A stretch of DNA of 64,000 nt from Antennarius striatus. Its lineage: Eukaryota > Chordata > Actinopteri > Lophiiformes > Antennariidae. The stretch lies in the NCBI RefSeq assembly GCF_040054535.1, contig NC_090780.1, positions 14,182,501-14,246,500 on the forward strand, given 5' to 3'. The notes under the pieces were generated by a model. That model saw only the letters and a program-made list of their open reading frames with translations, had not been told where the DNA came from and did not search any database. Shown piece by piece: positions 18,209 through 31,400 of the stretch (position 1 is its first letter; every line of letters begins with the position of its first letter). The translations under genes were made by a program, and so were the position numbers.

Positions 18209-21014
18209 ACACAAGGTATGGCTTTTGTCCCGTGTAAAGGGCCTGGAATCATTCGAAGGGAAATTATGCATACACAAGCATAATAAATAAATTAGAGACA
18301 TTTCAGCACAATATCCAAAAAGATTTACTGCAGTACTGTTAATTATTCCTATTCTTTTTTCCAGTGATTTCATATCAGACAGGTTGACAAGAACATGACA
18401 TTGTTTGTAAGACTAATAACGAGCATATTGTAGGTTCAGAGGGTTCAGAAACATAACGTCATGGGCTGCGTGACACAAGAGTGGAGTTCAGAGTGATTTC
18501 TTTGTTTGGGGCTATCGTGTTTGGTGACTAATATAAACATAATGTCCACCTCTGGGATGCTGTAGACCGAATGGACTCCCCAAAAGTGCCTGCAGACATT
18601 TAATTAGATTGGAAAACAAGCATGAAAATCCAAGAATAGCTGACATCTCTTTGACATGTTTTACAATGTTATCCGGAGTGGAAGTGACTTTTCACATGAC
18701 CCTAGTACACATCACTTGGCCCCCACTGACAGAAGCTTAAGTTGAAATGAACCCCCAGATTTAAAAGCAACGTCCACTCAGGTGTAACACAATGCTCAAA
18801 AAGGAACAGCTTCAGGCATTATTTTCAAAAGCATTACAATGTTGCTTTAACATAAACACTGGGAACATTTTTCATACACAAGACCACAAGTTAAATGTTA
18901 GATTTTAATCCAAAAGACATTTGAACATTAAAATCGGATATAAAATCAATCCTGCAAAACATTATGTTTTAAATGTGACAAGGTTGTATGTTTAGGATAC
19001 GATTTTATATTTAAGAGTCGTAAAACATCTTGTTTTAATTTACAGAAAAAGAGAACATTAAGAGCATCATTTTAACAAATGGCTTCTATTTGTGATAGCA
19101 GCAATATTTTCTAGTTACAGTATTTCTTCAGTTGCATGAAATAGTAACACACAAATGTTGGTGATCTAAAGAGAACTTCAGTGTTATTAACAAGTGTGCA
19201 GGGCATTTGAATAATGATGGCCTTCATCCTGCTAAACATTTTGTCAGAGTCAGTTTAACTTCCCTTCTGTTTCTCAAATCACCTTGATCTCCAAGTCACA
19301 ATGTCAAGTCCAGGTTGTGTTTACACATATCCCTGCTTATATCATACATGTGGAGGTGAATGATGTGTTCCACACCATGACAGAGGCAGACTACAGGGAG
19401 GCATTTTTCAAGGTGACACTGCAGGTGACCTTTGACCCTGACGACTGGATTCTAATGAGCTCAGCTGTAATGATTGACTGTTATTCTTTGGTCATCAGCG
19501 TCTGTCTTTTAGCAGCTGTCCCCTCATCCTGAGGTGATGAGGAGGCAGATGAGAGGATGACAGTGGCAGGAAAAGCAGTTGTGTTGTGTGTCTGTGTTGA
19601 AGCGTTACAGTATATCAATACATCGCTTTATTGAGGTGCCAGCAGTAATTTGCATCTTTTTGTCTGTCCATGTAAATGAGACAAGAATAGATATGCAGAC
19701 AACTCTTTGGTGATGGAGGAACAATGTAGTCAGGAGGGTTTTTCTTTCAGCAGAGGTTACTGCTTACTCCTTCCAAACGTGCTGGCGACACATCAAATGC
19801 TGATCCTCTTTGTTAAGCAAAAGAAATATAAATTTGACTTGCTACCTGACATATTTGTAAATGTAGAATTACGTCTACCAGATTTAAGCTTTTGTTCTAT
19901 ATCAGTTTGTAAGGACTACTGAAAAATAATGAAAAGATTTTTTTTCTGCAATATAGGGTATGACCCAATTAACAATCTATTAGATTATTGTGTGATTCAC
20001 GTCATCATCTTGATCCAGGATGTGTATTACTGCAGATAGGAACAAGTGCAACATTTTTGCTTTTAACCTCAAGAGTAACGTTTACAGTGCATGGACAAAA
20101 AGTATGGAATGATGACATCATACATTTTATCCATTCATTTTAGACATTATTCTTGAAGTATACAATGACGTCATCATAAGAGCGGCCCAACATCACAATT
20201 TGGATCCGAGTAATATATATAATAATATTCCAAATCTGGCATTTCAATATAAACAACAGATTTTTGTTTTTCTTTTATTAATAACTATCAATAATAATGA
20301 TCCGATAGTCTTTTCAGATTCATGGCAGGGTTTCATGGTCGATGGCTCACATCACGAGGGTCAGACTCATGTGGTTTAGTTTTGAATGATAATAATCAGA
20401 ATAAACCTCAGATTCTGGTATTAAAAATAGTCCACAACAATAACTGACAGGTGATCTGGAACAAATCACGTTTATTAAGACACTGATAAAAAAAATTTTT
20501 ACCACTATTTTGAATTATCAAATTTAATTTATTTGCACAGGAGTGTAATTACTGCTTGTACATTCATCCTCCTCATGTTTATTTAGCAGCTGCTTGTTTA
20601 TTACTTATTTTGGTTTCCTCAAGTACTGACTATACTTATTTACAATATATGTTATGGCACAACATAAATATGAAAGACATCTTTATGAGCTGATCTTGTC
20701 CTAATTATCAGTAGGGTCTTGACTGAATATTCATGTTGTGTCATAACAGCACCAAGAAAAACACATGGTTTACCTGATACAGAGCAGAATAATTTTAATC
20801 TTCCTATTCTTCATGGAGAGGCTGAATTCGTACTTTTTAAATATTTCTCACAAACGAATATAGAGATTATTAAAACATTTTAAAAAAAATATTTCTGCAG
20901 ATTAAACTACCCAGTAATGTGTAACAGTAAATAAACACCAGCAATGACAAGGTTATTGTTTTGTTTTGTTTTTTCAGATTGATGTAATGCTGAAAAGAAG
21001 GCATTATTGACATA

Positions 21015-21095
21015 CAAACTTGATAAGATAATAATCCTTTATTGTCCCACAGTGGGGAAATTTGTGTGATCGTGGCAGCGGGGGGGGGGTGTCAT
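21015..21095 (-). mobile_element. LINE/SINE 3' terminus fragment
   Basis: Plus-strand CCTTTATTGTCCCACAGTGG followed by GGAAATTTG is the reverse complement of a common teleost CR1/L2-type tail with a small hairpin. A run of nine or more G follows at 21080. No coding part remains. Confidence 0.5.
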
Positions 21096-21429
21096 ACATA
21101 AATACTTAAATAATATACATACATATTAACATATGCAACATATGAAATATACATATTCACATATGGTAAACATAACTATAAACTATAAAATAACTATGAA
21201 ATAAAGGTGCAATTTGAAGAAAATAGTAAATATAAAGTCTTCTAACTGGATTGTACAATCATTTGCTATAAAAACTGCATTGTGTTGATTGCCATCTTGT
21301 ATTAGTGGAATTTGAAAACAACAGCAGAAATATTCAAAACCATATTCAAAATAGTATAATGTTATCAGTACACCCGTAATTACATTCGCACGCACATAAT
21401 TCAAACGCAGCAAGAAAGACTTCCACAGC

Positions 21430-21960
21430 TGACAGGGGGTGGGGCGCTGGGAGATAAGGAAACCCGGAAATGGAGAAGTTGAATGAGAGAGGCTATGGCG
21501 GTATTAATTAAACGATGCACATTTTAATCATAGCTAATTATATTTACAGGTGGGGGTTGAGAAGATTGATGGGGGGAGGAGGAGGACTGAGAATGATTCT
21601 ATCTACAGCCCTGCTCATTAGTCTCACACATCTCCTGTCATCTAATAATCGGCCGTGAACATCATCTCTTATCAGAGGAGGCTGATACTGTTTAAACTGC
21701 AGTTGTGTCAAACAGACCAGCAGCAATACCTGAATGAAGCTGATTGAGTTTCATCCAGAGAGAATTTTGGGGAGAAAGTGCTTATGGAGCTGCTTTAAAG
21801 TAAAAAAAAAAGAAAAAAGAAAGAAAGAAAAAACCACACCGTCAAACAAAGATGGGAATATAATAGTCTGGAAGAAGCCTGGATTAAAGAGAGCACGTTA
21901 GCAGCCTAACCACCTCCCCACTGGTTAAATTGTTAATTAACGTGGCACCCATTTGCCAGT
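21430..21960. promoter_or_regulatory. Possible regulatory block in the gene-poor region
   Basis: Mixed-composition, repeat-free sequence with clustered motifs: GGGAGATAAGG (GATA site, 21449), TATTAATTAAACG and TAGCTAATTATA (homeodomain-type, about 21502 and 21531), CTCTTATCAGAG (GATA, about 21665), CAGCTG-like E boxes and TTGTTAATTAACG (about 21930). Such clustering is typical of developmental enhancers. In human the gene-poor region beyond the EEFSEC 3' end leads to GATA2; whether the same holds here cannot be seen. Confidence 0.25.
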
Positions 21961-23804
21961 CAAATTACTGCTAATTAGTCTTTTCAATCTTCCTCGCCTT
22001 GAACCACATTTCAAACTCTTTTCCTCCTCCTCCTCCTTTGCCTTCTCAGCAATCAGCTCCTGCCGTCGTCTCTCTCGTTTCTTTCTCTTTCACAGCTGCC
22101 TCTTATCTACGCTCATCACTTACTGTTTTTCATCTATAAACATTCAGGAGCTCAGACGTTGACCCCTGACTCTTGCCTGACCTGGAGGTCAGTGGCAGAA
22201 ATGTCAGGGGTATTGAAGGGAAATCATCGCTGCTGTCTTATCTCCATGGGAGAGAAGAGATTTAAATAGAGGAAAATTCAGGCTCATAGGAAGTAATGGT
22301 TAAGAATACGAGTGCTGTGCTGTACTCCCAGGCCAAACTGGACAGGACGAACAGTGCAGGCAATCACTTTCCAGTATCGGGTGTCTACTGGTCGGCCTGG
22401 CTTGTGTGTGTGTTATGAGCCAAGGTGAGAACACACTCCCAGCTGTAGTCCCGTGGCCTTCCAGTCTATTTCCTCCTCAGATGATCAGCTATGGCGCCAA
22501 AAGTGGATTATCAAGTTCACCCCGAACCTCCTCGACAAAGCTCAATAATGGACAATCGTGTGTGTCTCTCTCTCTAACAAACACACACATATGCATAGGC
22601 ACGGAAAAGAGGATTAGCATTCATGTTTAAATAGTTCACACACACTCCTGAGTCTGAATGAGTGAAACACAAGAGGATCTTTGTCAAAACAAGGATGAAA
22701 ATAATCTTCTAAGGATATGCAGTGTTGCATCGATTTAGTGTTTGTAATTACGTTAAAGCATATCGCATCCTACCTTTTCTTTTTTCATAAAGTCACACAA
22801 AGTAGACAGCTCATTCATATACCAGTGTGGGATCTATTTTTCAAATATTACATGCAGAAAGATAAATACCTTTTTTTAATGATAATTGAATTTTTAGATT
22901 TTCAATAAAATAATCAAATTCCATCTACCAGTGAGTCCACAGTGCAGGACAGTGGTCAGTGGTTTGTTTACGAAATCGAGGGACCACTGAAGGAAATTTA
23001 GGATTTAGAAAAATGACTTGTTCTTCATGATGCCAGTAATGGATAGAAACACATTTTAGATTAAAAAACTAGAATGGATGGCGAGCAAATAGGAGAGACG
23101 GAGCAAGAGAGAGAGAAATTGGAGACACAAGTAAAAAGTGACAGTTTTTTTCTGTCTGGTTTTCTATAAGAGGAACCAGAAAAGATAAGACTAAAAGGAC
23201 TGTCACTCAGGGGAACAATCCTTCCAGTGTCCCCTCTTGTTCCTCCCTTTTCCCCTCTCTCTTCAATTTCCAGATTCCTGCTGAGATAGAGTCGCTGTTC
23301 ACAGGGACAGTTTGCTGACATCATCTGCTACACACCGTGTCCTGGTCCCTCAACGCCCCATCCAAAAAACTTCTCCACGCCACACAAAATAAGCAAACCC
23401 TCACAGACACAGAGAGGATCTTCTGCCCTCCTGTAGCGGCAAATGCTAGTTATTACAAACAGCTTTGATTAGTTTATGTATCAAATTAATTTTGAACAGA
23501 CATTAGAAAAAAAAATTGGAGGAAATATGGTAGAATTAATTAAGCCATGTGTTACTGATGGTGAAAAAACCAAGCACATGGCACCAAATGTTCGACACAC
23601 AGTTCAGGTTCACACTGTGCTCAAGTTGCTATTAAAAGAAAGACATTATCTTTTTAAATGGTACAGAATGCAGCACAGGCAGCAGAAATACTGTATATGA
23701 TTCTGTACATGAGCTGCAGGTTGTTCTCTGTTAGCAGGATTACTCAAAACGTTAGAAATGGACAGTAGGACACACCCCAAGAAAACAAGCCATCAGATTT
23801 GGGT

Positions 23805-23935
23805 GTCATTCATTTTCCTAACCACTTCATCTGCTTGCATGGGTCACGGTGAACTGGATCCTCTCCCAGCAGTCTTAGGGCGTGAGACGGGGGAAACTCT
23901 GGGCGCGACGCCAGTGCACCACGCATTTGGGTGTC
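23805..23935 (-). repeat. SINE-like repeat, 3' fragment
   Basis: Reverse complement of the same family: ATTCATTTTCCTAACC, then GGGTCACGGTGAACTGGATC and GGGCGTGAGACGGGGG, ending GGCGCGACGCCAGTGCACC. Head missing. Confidence 0.55.
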
Positions 23936-24735
23936 ATTTAATATTTTTTACTTGCAGCACTTCAAGGAAGGCTTTCAGCGAACCAATAAAAAATCACACT
24001 ATGACATCACAAGCCGAAGCTTTACCTGGATCCAAGATCATGTCCATGTTCTCTTGTTGATTTATTGGTTTAGGAATTAGGACACAATTACAATTATATG
24101 TATATCATGGACGTTACCACATAGAAAATAGTCAAGAATAGTGTCAGTTCTTTTATTAGTCTTTCTGAAAAGAAAACTATTCAAATAAACCATTATTCTG
24201 GATGGAATGCAGCACCCCAGAGAGTCATAGAAAGGAGCTTACAGCCAATGTTGAATTACATACAATCACTTTCAAAATCAAACAGCAACCACCAATGAAT
24301 CCAGGCCTGAAAAACAACACCTTTATCAGCAATCTGAGAAAAGCTGAGATCACTGTATTTCTATAGTGCTTGCTCATGATTATGCTATTTACTGCTCAAC
24401 TAAGTAAGAAACATACTAGAGACATTCTGAGGCAAAACAATTGATTTAGAAGAATCCTGAACACAAGTACTAATTTATGACCATTCAAACGCATCAGGAG
24501 TCAGGCATCTTCTACCCTTGTGATGATTCAAACTGGATTAAGACCGTATCCTTGACGGGAGATAAAACAATCATAGTTTCACATGCGTCCTGCATTCCAC
24601 AGCCATCCCATTTCAGTAGACCATCTCCATCGCTGGAAAACAAGGCTAATAGAGAATCACTCCTCTGAAGGCAGGGCCCCTGAAAATGACAGTTGCCTTT
24701 GTAAACCAGTGTAACACAGGGTCGAATTTGGAAGG

Positions 24736-25414
24736 TCAGGACTGAACCATCTTTTTGTGGGGATCAAAGACGTAGCGCTTGAAATTCAAGTGAATGCTAA
24801 CAGGCTGGGAATCTGTTTTGACATTGTCTTCATTTGCTGGTCCACCTTTGCTTCCACCTTTTCCTTTTTTCTTGGAGGTGGAAGATAACATCTGCTTGGT
24901 TTCTAGACAAAGACCCTCTGAAATAAAAAAAAAAAGGATGAACACTTAGTACAAGGTGAAACAAATGTTTAAATGCAGATTATCGTGAAATGTTGCCTCT
25001 AGTCGATGCCCTGGTGTAATAAATCTAGATTCTAGTGAATGAACTACAGCAAAGACTGCAGGTCTATTTAATCATATGATTGTAGGTGTATCTTAAGCCT
25101 GATAGAGATCTTGTCCTCCATGTTGCGTGTGCAGTCGGTGCTGTATCAGGACGTCTGTGAATTACCCTTGAGATCAACTGATGCCTTCACTGTCTTGATC
25201 TAACTGATGAAAAACTGCATTGAACAGGATCTCGGTTCTTGCTCCCGTTCTCTGCATTAGTCTTGCTCAGTCCAACACTCCAGTGTTTTGTCTCCATGTC
25301 TGCTCAAACAGAACTTCTTCCTTCACTTGGGCTTCATTCCCAGCCGTGCAAAACTGTTTGATGCTCCTCATGCATGCATTACAAATCCTTCTATGACATC
25401 AAATCTACCCACAC

Positions 25415-25480
<66 letters not shown>

Positions 25481-28400
25481 CGTGTGCGTGTGCGTGCGCG
25501 TGCGTGTGTGTGTGTGTGTTGTAAGGACAGAAACTGGTTGCTTGTTTGCTGTTTTGCTCACGGATGGTAGCAAATGTTCTGGGTTCACTGCTTTACACAC
25601 AAGCTGTCTGACTTCATGTAAAATATGGCGCCAGCATTCTTCTTATCGTTATGCCAATGTGAGGGTTGTTATGGTTGCAGCACAGTCAAAAATCTCTTCA
25701 TGTTATCTACGATCAGCTGATGTTTGTTTACCACCACGGAGCACAGTCGAACACCCAAAATTCAATGATTTATGTTCACATGCAAGTGACACAGAGGAAT
25801 TGCACGTCCGTCCTCAAATGCACTTTAAGGTTTTTGTGTGCATAATTACTAAATGTGTTCACACAAGACTAAAACAACTGTGTAACAAATATTACATAGT
25901 CTTAGAGGGAATAATAAAGAACCCTAAGAATCTAAATAAGTGCACATGAATCAAAGCTTGTGAGGATGTGGCACAAACAGTATTTATTCAACAAAATCTG
26001 AAAAGATTTGGCAGAAACTTTATTTCTGCAGCCCAACATTTTGTCAGATTTAAACCACTGTATTTTTTATGCCTTGTCTATCCTTGCCAGGGGCTCATAA
26101 TCACCACCAAAAGGCCAAAAACACATTAATATAAGTTTCCCTAAATTAAGATTTTGTGATTTTGCTTTCACGTTTTCAATGATTTAAGAGACATTAACTG
26201 TTATTGCAGCCCCAAAAATTTTGGTATAAGCAAGAGGAATGAACATAAATACATTTAAATTCATTCAAGAAGGCGGTTCAATCTTTTTCTCATTAACGTG
26301 TCCTGAATAAATGACGTTGCATTATGAAGTGTGGACATTGCATTATGAAGTGTGGAAACAAAGCCTGTGGCCATATCAGTATAATAGCGTCGTGTGACGT
26401 AAGTAACTCACATGAACACAGCTGCACGTCTGCATTATGCCGAAGCAGACGATGTGCGTGTCAGTGTGTAGCTTTTACAAGTGTGAGGCAGTGAAGGGAT
26501 GTAGGTGAGGTTGTCTTTCTAAACATTTTTGTTTTCTCTTCCCTCCCAGTGTGGAACAGTGGGCTCGGAGTAACAGAAGGTAAAATAAACACAGAACAAA
26601 CTTCCCCCGGAACATAGGCGATCCCCAGAGGAATCCTGGGAATGTGTCTCAGGATGTCAGGCAGTCCATTCTTACCGCATCCTGAAAATTTTCAAGGAGC
26701 CCCAAAATATGAGGAAGGACGGAGAAAGTGGCAGGGGGTGTGTAGGATAGGAAGGAATCCATGCTGTGTGAGGTGAAACTTAACAACCACAATGAGTTTG
26801 AAATGTATAACGCCATCAGTGGTTTGTGAAAGATATTAAAGATATTAAACAATAATAACTCGGTAATCCTCACCTGGTATCCGAATCTTGAACTTCCCAC
26901 TCTGTCCAAAGCCGCCCTCAATAACACCCGTCTCTCCTGTTGACAGCATGACCTTCAACCCGACAAAGAGCTGCAGGTTGGTCTCCTTCTTGAACAGTGT
27001 GCGGCCGATCACAGTATAATCATCAGTCACCTGAACAGAAGAGCAGAAAGAAGCCTTAAGAGCTGCAGAACTAATGACAGAGATGAAAGCTCACAATGTG
27101 ACAGACATGATTTGATGTACTTGTTAAAGCATGTGGTCTAATGAGGACAGTGGAAATGGAAGAATGTGCTTCACGTTCCTTCTGAAATCTCTGGCTTTGC
27201 TGTGATTTCACTCATCGTCACGACAGGGTGAGGAGAAAGCGCTTGACCGCCTGCATTGATCACCATCAGACGTATTTTGTAAAAACTGGCTGCCTGGCTG
27301 TCTGCGCATTTTTTGCTATTCTTGTTTGTATTTCTTTCTTATCATCCATCCTTAAGTCAATCTGAACCCACCTCTTATCTGATAACAGGAGGGCACCATC
27401 ATGACTCCAGCTCACCCCATCCACCACCAGCTCTTCCTCGCTCCTCTGCCTCACCCTCATTCATTCTTGAACATTTGACCCTGAAGTCCCTAAAGCATGA
27501 CTGATGCACCGATTAGAAAAAAAGGTTGTTGTACATGTTTGACAGGCTGTATGAATTCTGTCTACATGTGACTACATGAGGCTGTCGAATCTCAATGAAG
27601 TCAGTAATGTGTTCTTAAATCACATTATAACAACTGCCTTTTTCAAGGAACAAACAAATGACAGCTATGAAATCACCTGACCGCGGTCTGACCTTTAGCA
27701 CATGCTGTTCTCCTCTGCAGTCAGTGACTGGAGCTGTCAACAGCCTGCGGTGCAAACAACATGAAAATAGGAAAGTAGTTTACACACTTGACCCCTGACC
27801 TGAATCTGACCTTCCCCAAGGATGCACACAGGAAAACAATACTGTACAGAGAAAAGTGACAAGAATCACACATCGCTGTGCACCTATATGTGAAATTCCA
27901 AACTAAGATGTCAAAAGGTTTGACTTTGTCAAGAAAAACAAAAAGTGAAACATAGAATTTAATAAGAAAACAGCAGAATTGGATAATATGAGATATAAAT
28001 CAGAATGAATGGAGTGAGAACAAAGCGTAACTGAGAGAGAGAGAGACAGACAGAGACAGAGAGAGAGAGAGATGTTGAGCCAGAGAGAAGTGAAAGTGAA
28101 CTCACACAGTCATGTGGGTATTCCTGTGCCGTTCAGGTGTGTCCAAACACTGCTAGCCTCTCATAGCCAGACAGGGCTAATGGCGTCAGGCGGCCACCCA
28201 CACACACCAGTGTCACAGCCTCTGCTCAGGCATGCACCCCTACCCATGCCTCACACAGGGCTACATATGCATACTTGTTTGTGTGTACATATCTGTTTAC
28301 AAATTAACAATGGGGGCTCTGTCTGAGAGGCATGCTTCACTGCCACCAGCAATGAGAAACATCTACTGATGAACCAGAGCCAATGGGAGCTCAAGGTGAC

Positions 28401-31400
28401 AGAAAGGGCAGAGGGGTAAGGCCAACGCTCAAGGGCAAGCACGGAGGACGGAAAACACACATTCAGAACTCACCCTCTCCACCTGCCCCTCCTTGTGCTT
28501 CGTCTTGAAGATGCGCAGATGAGGAAGGGCCGTCTCAGAATAGCTTTTATCCTCGAACCCATGCAGCAAATGGCCGTGGAAGGCTAACCGGCACACGTTG
28601 GTGTGGATGTCTGTGTCCAGCTTTGAACCAATCACCAAGCAGAGTGAGGGACATGTGACTGGCCGCTCAAACTCCAACAATGCCCACTGTTCTGGGTCAG
28701 GTCCTGAACTCGCTTCTGCCTGACTGGTGATGTACTCATCCTGGTAGGAGTACTCCCTGTCGAAAGTGAAGGGGGTGTCCAGCAAGCTGGGCTTTGAAGG
28801 CGCTGCGTTGCCGTCTGCTGAAGGATGTGAGTTGTCTATGAGCGGCAGTCCGAAGAAGGTTATCTTCGCCATGACTGTCTCGTGACCCACGGTAATGTGG
28901 AACTTTGCTCGAGTAGCCAGCGAACCCTTGAAGTAGCCAATCTTCCTCACAGAGATGACAGCTGCATAGAGGGTATGCAGGGACCCCGGGGCACACACCA
29001 CGCCCCGCTCCAGCAGTTTAGGGTCAAACTGTGTTACACACACACCCACGCGATCTCCTTGCATGGCCCCCGAAACCGGCTTCCGAAACATCTGCACCGA
29101 CTTGATCTTCTTGTTAACCTGATGTCAAAAAGTAAAATTAAATACTTACTGTCTTTTATTTACTTAAACTTCAGTAGAACACATTTGGAAAATAATCAAA
29201 AGGAATCAAAAAACACATTAATCATAAATTGGTTCTGTTAAAAGCGTATAGATCACATTGCCGCAATCGTTCGTGTTTTAAATTTTCTCTTTTCTTTTCA
29301 AACTGTTTTCAAACTGTACTTCCAACATTGATTTTACATTTAAAACCTAGAAACACTTTATGAATGCAGCAGGAGATTAAAGACAGAAAAATATTAAAGC
29401 ATAACACAAAGTGCATTTCCCCACCACCACAGGGAAATGAACAGAAGCAGCCGTGGCTCACTTTGGTTTAGAACCAAGAAGAGGAATCAACTTTTTAGCC
29501 CCAGAAGTTTAAACAAGTAAACTCTGAGCTCCTTCGACGACCAACCAGCTCCAGATCAGAGCAGAATCTGATGTGACTGCAGGTGTTTATTCCTCTACAT
29601 GCCACAGCTCCCCACCCGGCCAGTCCACATCTCCCTGACTCTCAGCAGCTAAGCAGTGGCCGTGGGCCTCCACTCATGACATATAAAGTGTTTTCCACTC
29701 AGTCTGAATATTTTCAGATCGGACGACAATGCTTTGCACTGACCCTGCACATCATCCACTGTTTCCACAAGGATGGGTCAAATCTAGGGGAACACAGAAC
29801 TAGCTTCATATTTGGTGTGAATAAAGAGAATTATTTTTAATTTACATTAAGACTGATGTGTTTCAAATATGTTGGACATCAACATATTGTTCTCATAACA
29901 TAAAAAATTCATTACTGGATAGGAGTTATTAACTCCACAATATAGGGATGTTTTTTAAACTTTATTAAGTGTAAAGATCTTATCAAAGATTTGATTTTTT
30001 TTGTCAATAAAATACAAATATTCAGACGTAAGCAGCTCCTTAACTTCCCAAGAAGTCAACTTCTTAAACAATAACAAAGCTATTTTTCAGACCACTAATT
30101 TTGCATGTAAATGACGAATACGGTAAGTGAATGTGCATGTAGATGATATCAATCTTTAATTATCTATCTTTGACTAAGATGCTGTTATAACTGATGTTCT
30201 TTGCTTGGTGTCAGCTACACATCTACAAACATATCACGAGTCTACAAATGAACAATTAAAAGATATAATCACAATCTGTCCATCTGCCCTTCTATGACTG
30301 CAGGATCAGGCTGAGTAGAATGTTCCTGCATTATTTTTTTCTGGCACTCCCTAATGTACTCTTACTAAATTACAGAGCCCCTTAGGTGACATGGAGAGGG
30401 AGAAAAAAAAGTCCATCTTTTGCAAGATCTCGCAAAGATGGACCTTTTTTCTCTCTCTCTCCATGTCACGTAAGGGCAGGGCTCGAAATTGCGACCATTG
30501 TAGTCGCATATGTGCCCAAATTTTTATCAGTGCGACTATGAAATATATTTTGGAGCACCGGTGCGACTAGGGAAAAAAAACTGTTGTGCCTTTTTTTTCC
30601 TCTTCTCTGTCGCTCTTTCTCTCTCTCCATAGAGCAGGGGTCACCAAATGGCGGACCGCGGTCTGGATCCGGACCGCATGATGGTTCTGTACGGACCCGT
30701 GACCACTCCATGATAAATTCACGAGAGTAGATTTTCTTGGCGCATTTTTACTTGCAGTTCACGGCTACAGACAGCGGGCGCTGCTCCTCCAGTTAATACG
30801 GTAATAGCGCCACTCAGTTCAGCCAATCAGATCGTTTGTCTACCCTGCGCTGTCAGTGCACCAGGAAGTGAGACAGCTCGTTGCCGCTACCGCTGTGAGT
30901 TTACCGCTACAGGAGCACAGAAGAAGGGAGACAGCATAGCTCCAAACGAAGGGAGGTTAACGAGGAAAACCACTGGTTGACAATGAGTGGACGAAATTTA
31001 TGTTTATTCCTCCGTTAGGCAGTCAAAACTATTTTACCTCATATGGTCTAAATACGTAGCATGAATTAAAAGTGGTAACATGAAGCACCACTATGAAACA
31101 AATCACAGATCTTTTGTGCAGAATTATCCCCTGAAGTCCGAGCTGAGGGCAAAATGACCGAGAAAAATGCAAACGACTGTTCACTAAAGGCATGATGGAG
31201 TTTGGGGCAACATAAAACCTCTTTTAGTGATGTTTTAAAATACAGTCCAATAATAACCAAAATGGTTAAGTCCAGGTGCCGGGCTGGCCTGACAGCGCGC
31301 CACAATGCGCTATTTAAGCCACACCCAGGTAGTGCCTCGGTTTGGCCCCTGACCCGGAGGCAGACCAACGCAGCATCCTCAGGTGAGCGTCTCTCATACA

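Larger units (their letters stand above)
18209..24735. other. Gene-free sequence and eefsec 3' flank
   Basis: Contains a LINE tail (21015-21095), a SINE fragment (23805-23935) and the motif-rich block 21430-21960. 19265-19460 has an open frame with repeated GTGACCTTTGACC-like text that resembles diverged repeat DNA. Probable eefsec 3' UTR runs down from 24735. Confidence 0.4.

Noticed and set aside
19284-19532. 82-codon plus-strand open frame
   Set aside because: Protein-like in part, but contains repeated TGACCTTTGACC-type text common in diverged fish repeats and lacks splice context.
28882-29241. Plus-strand open frame over eefsec coding exon 5
   Set aside because: Antisense shadow of a conserved coding exon.
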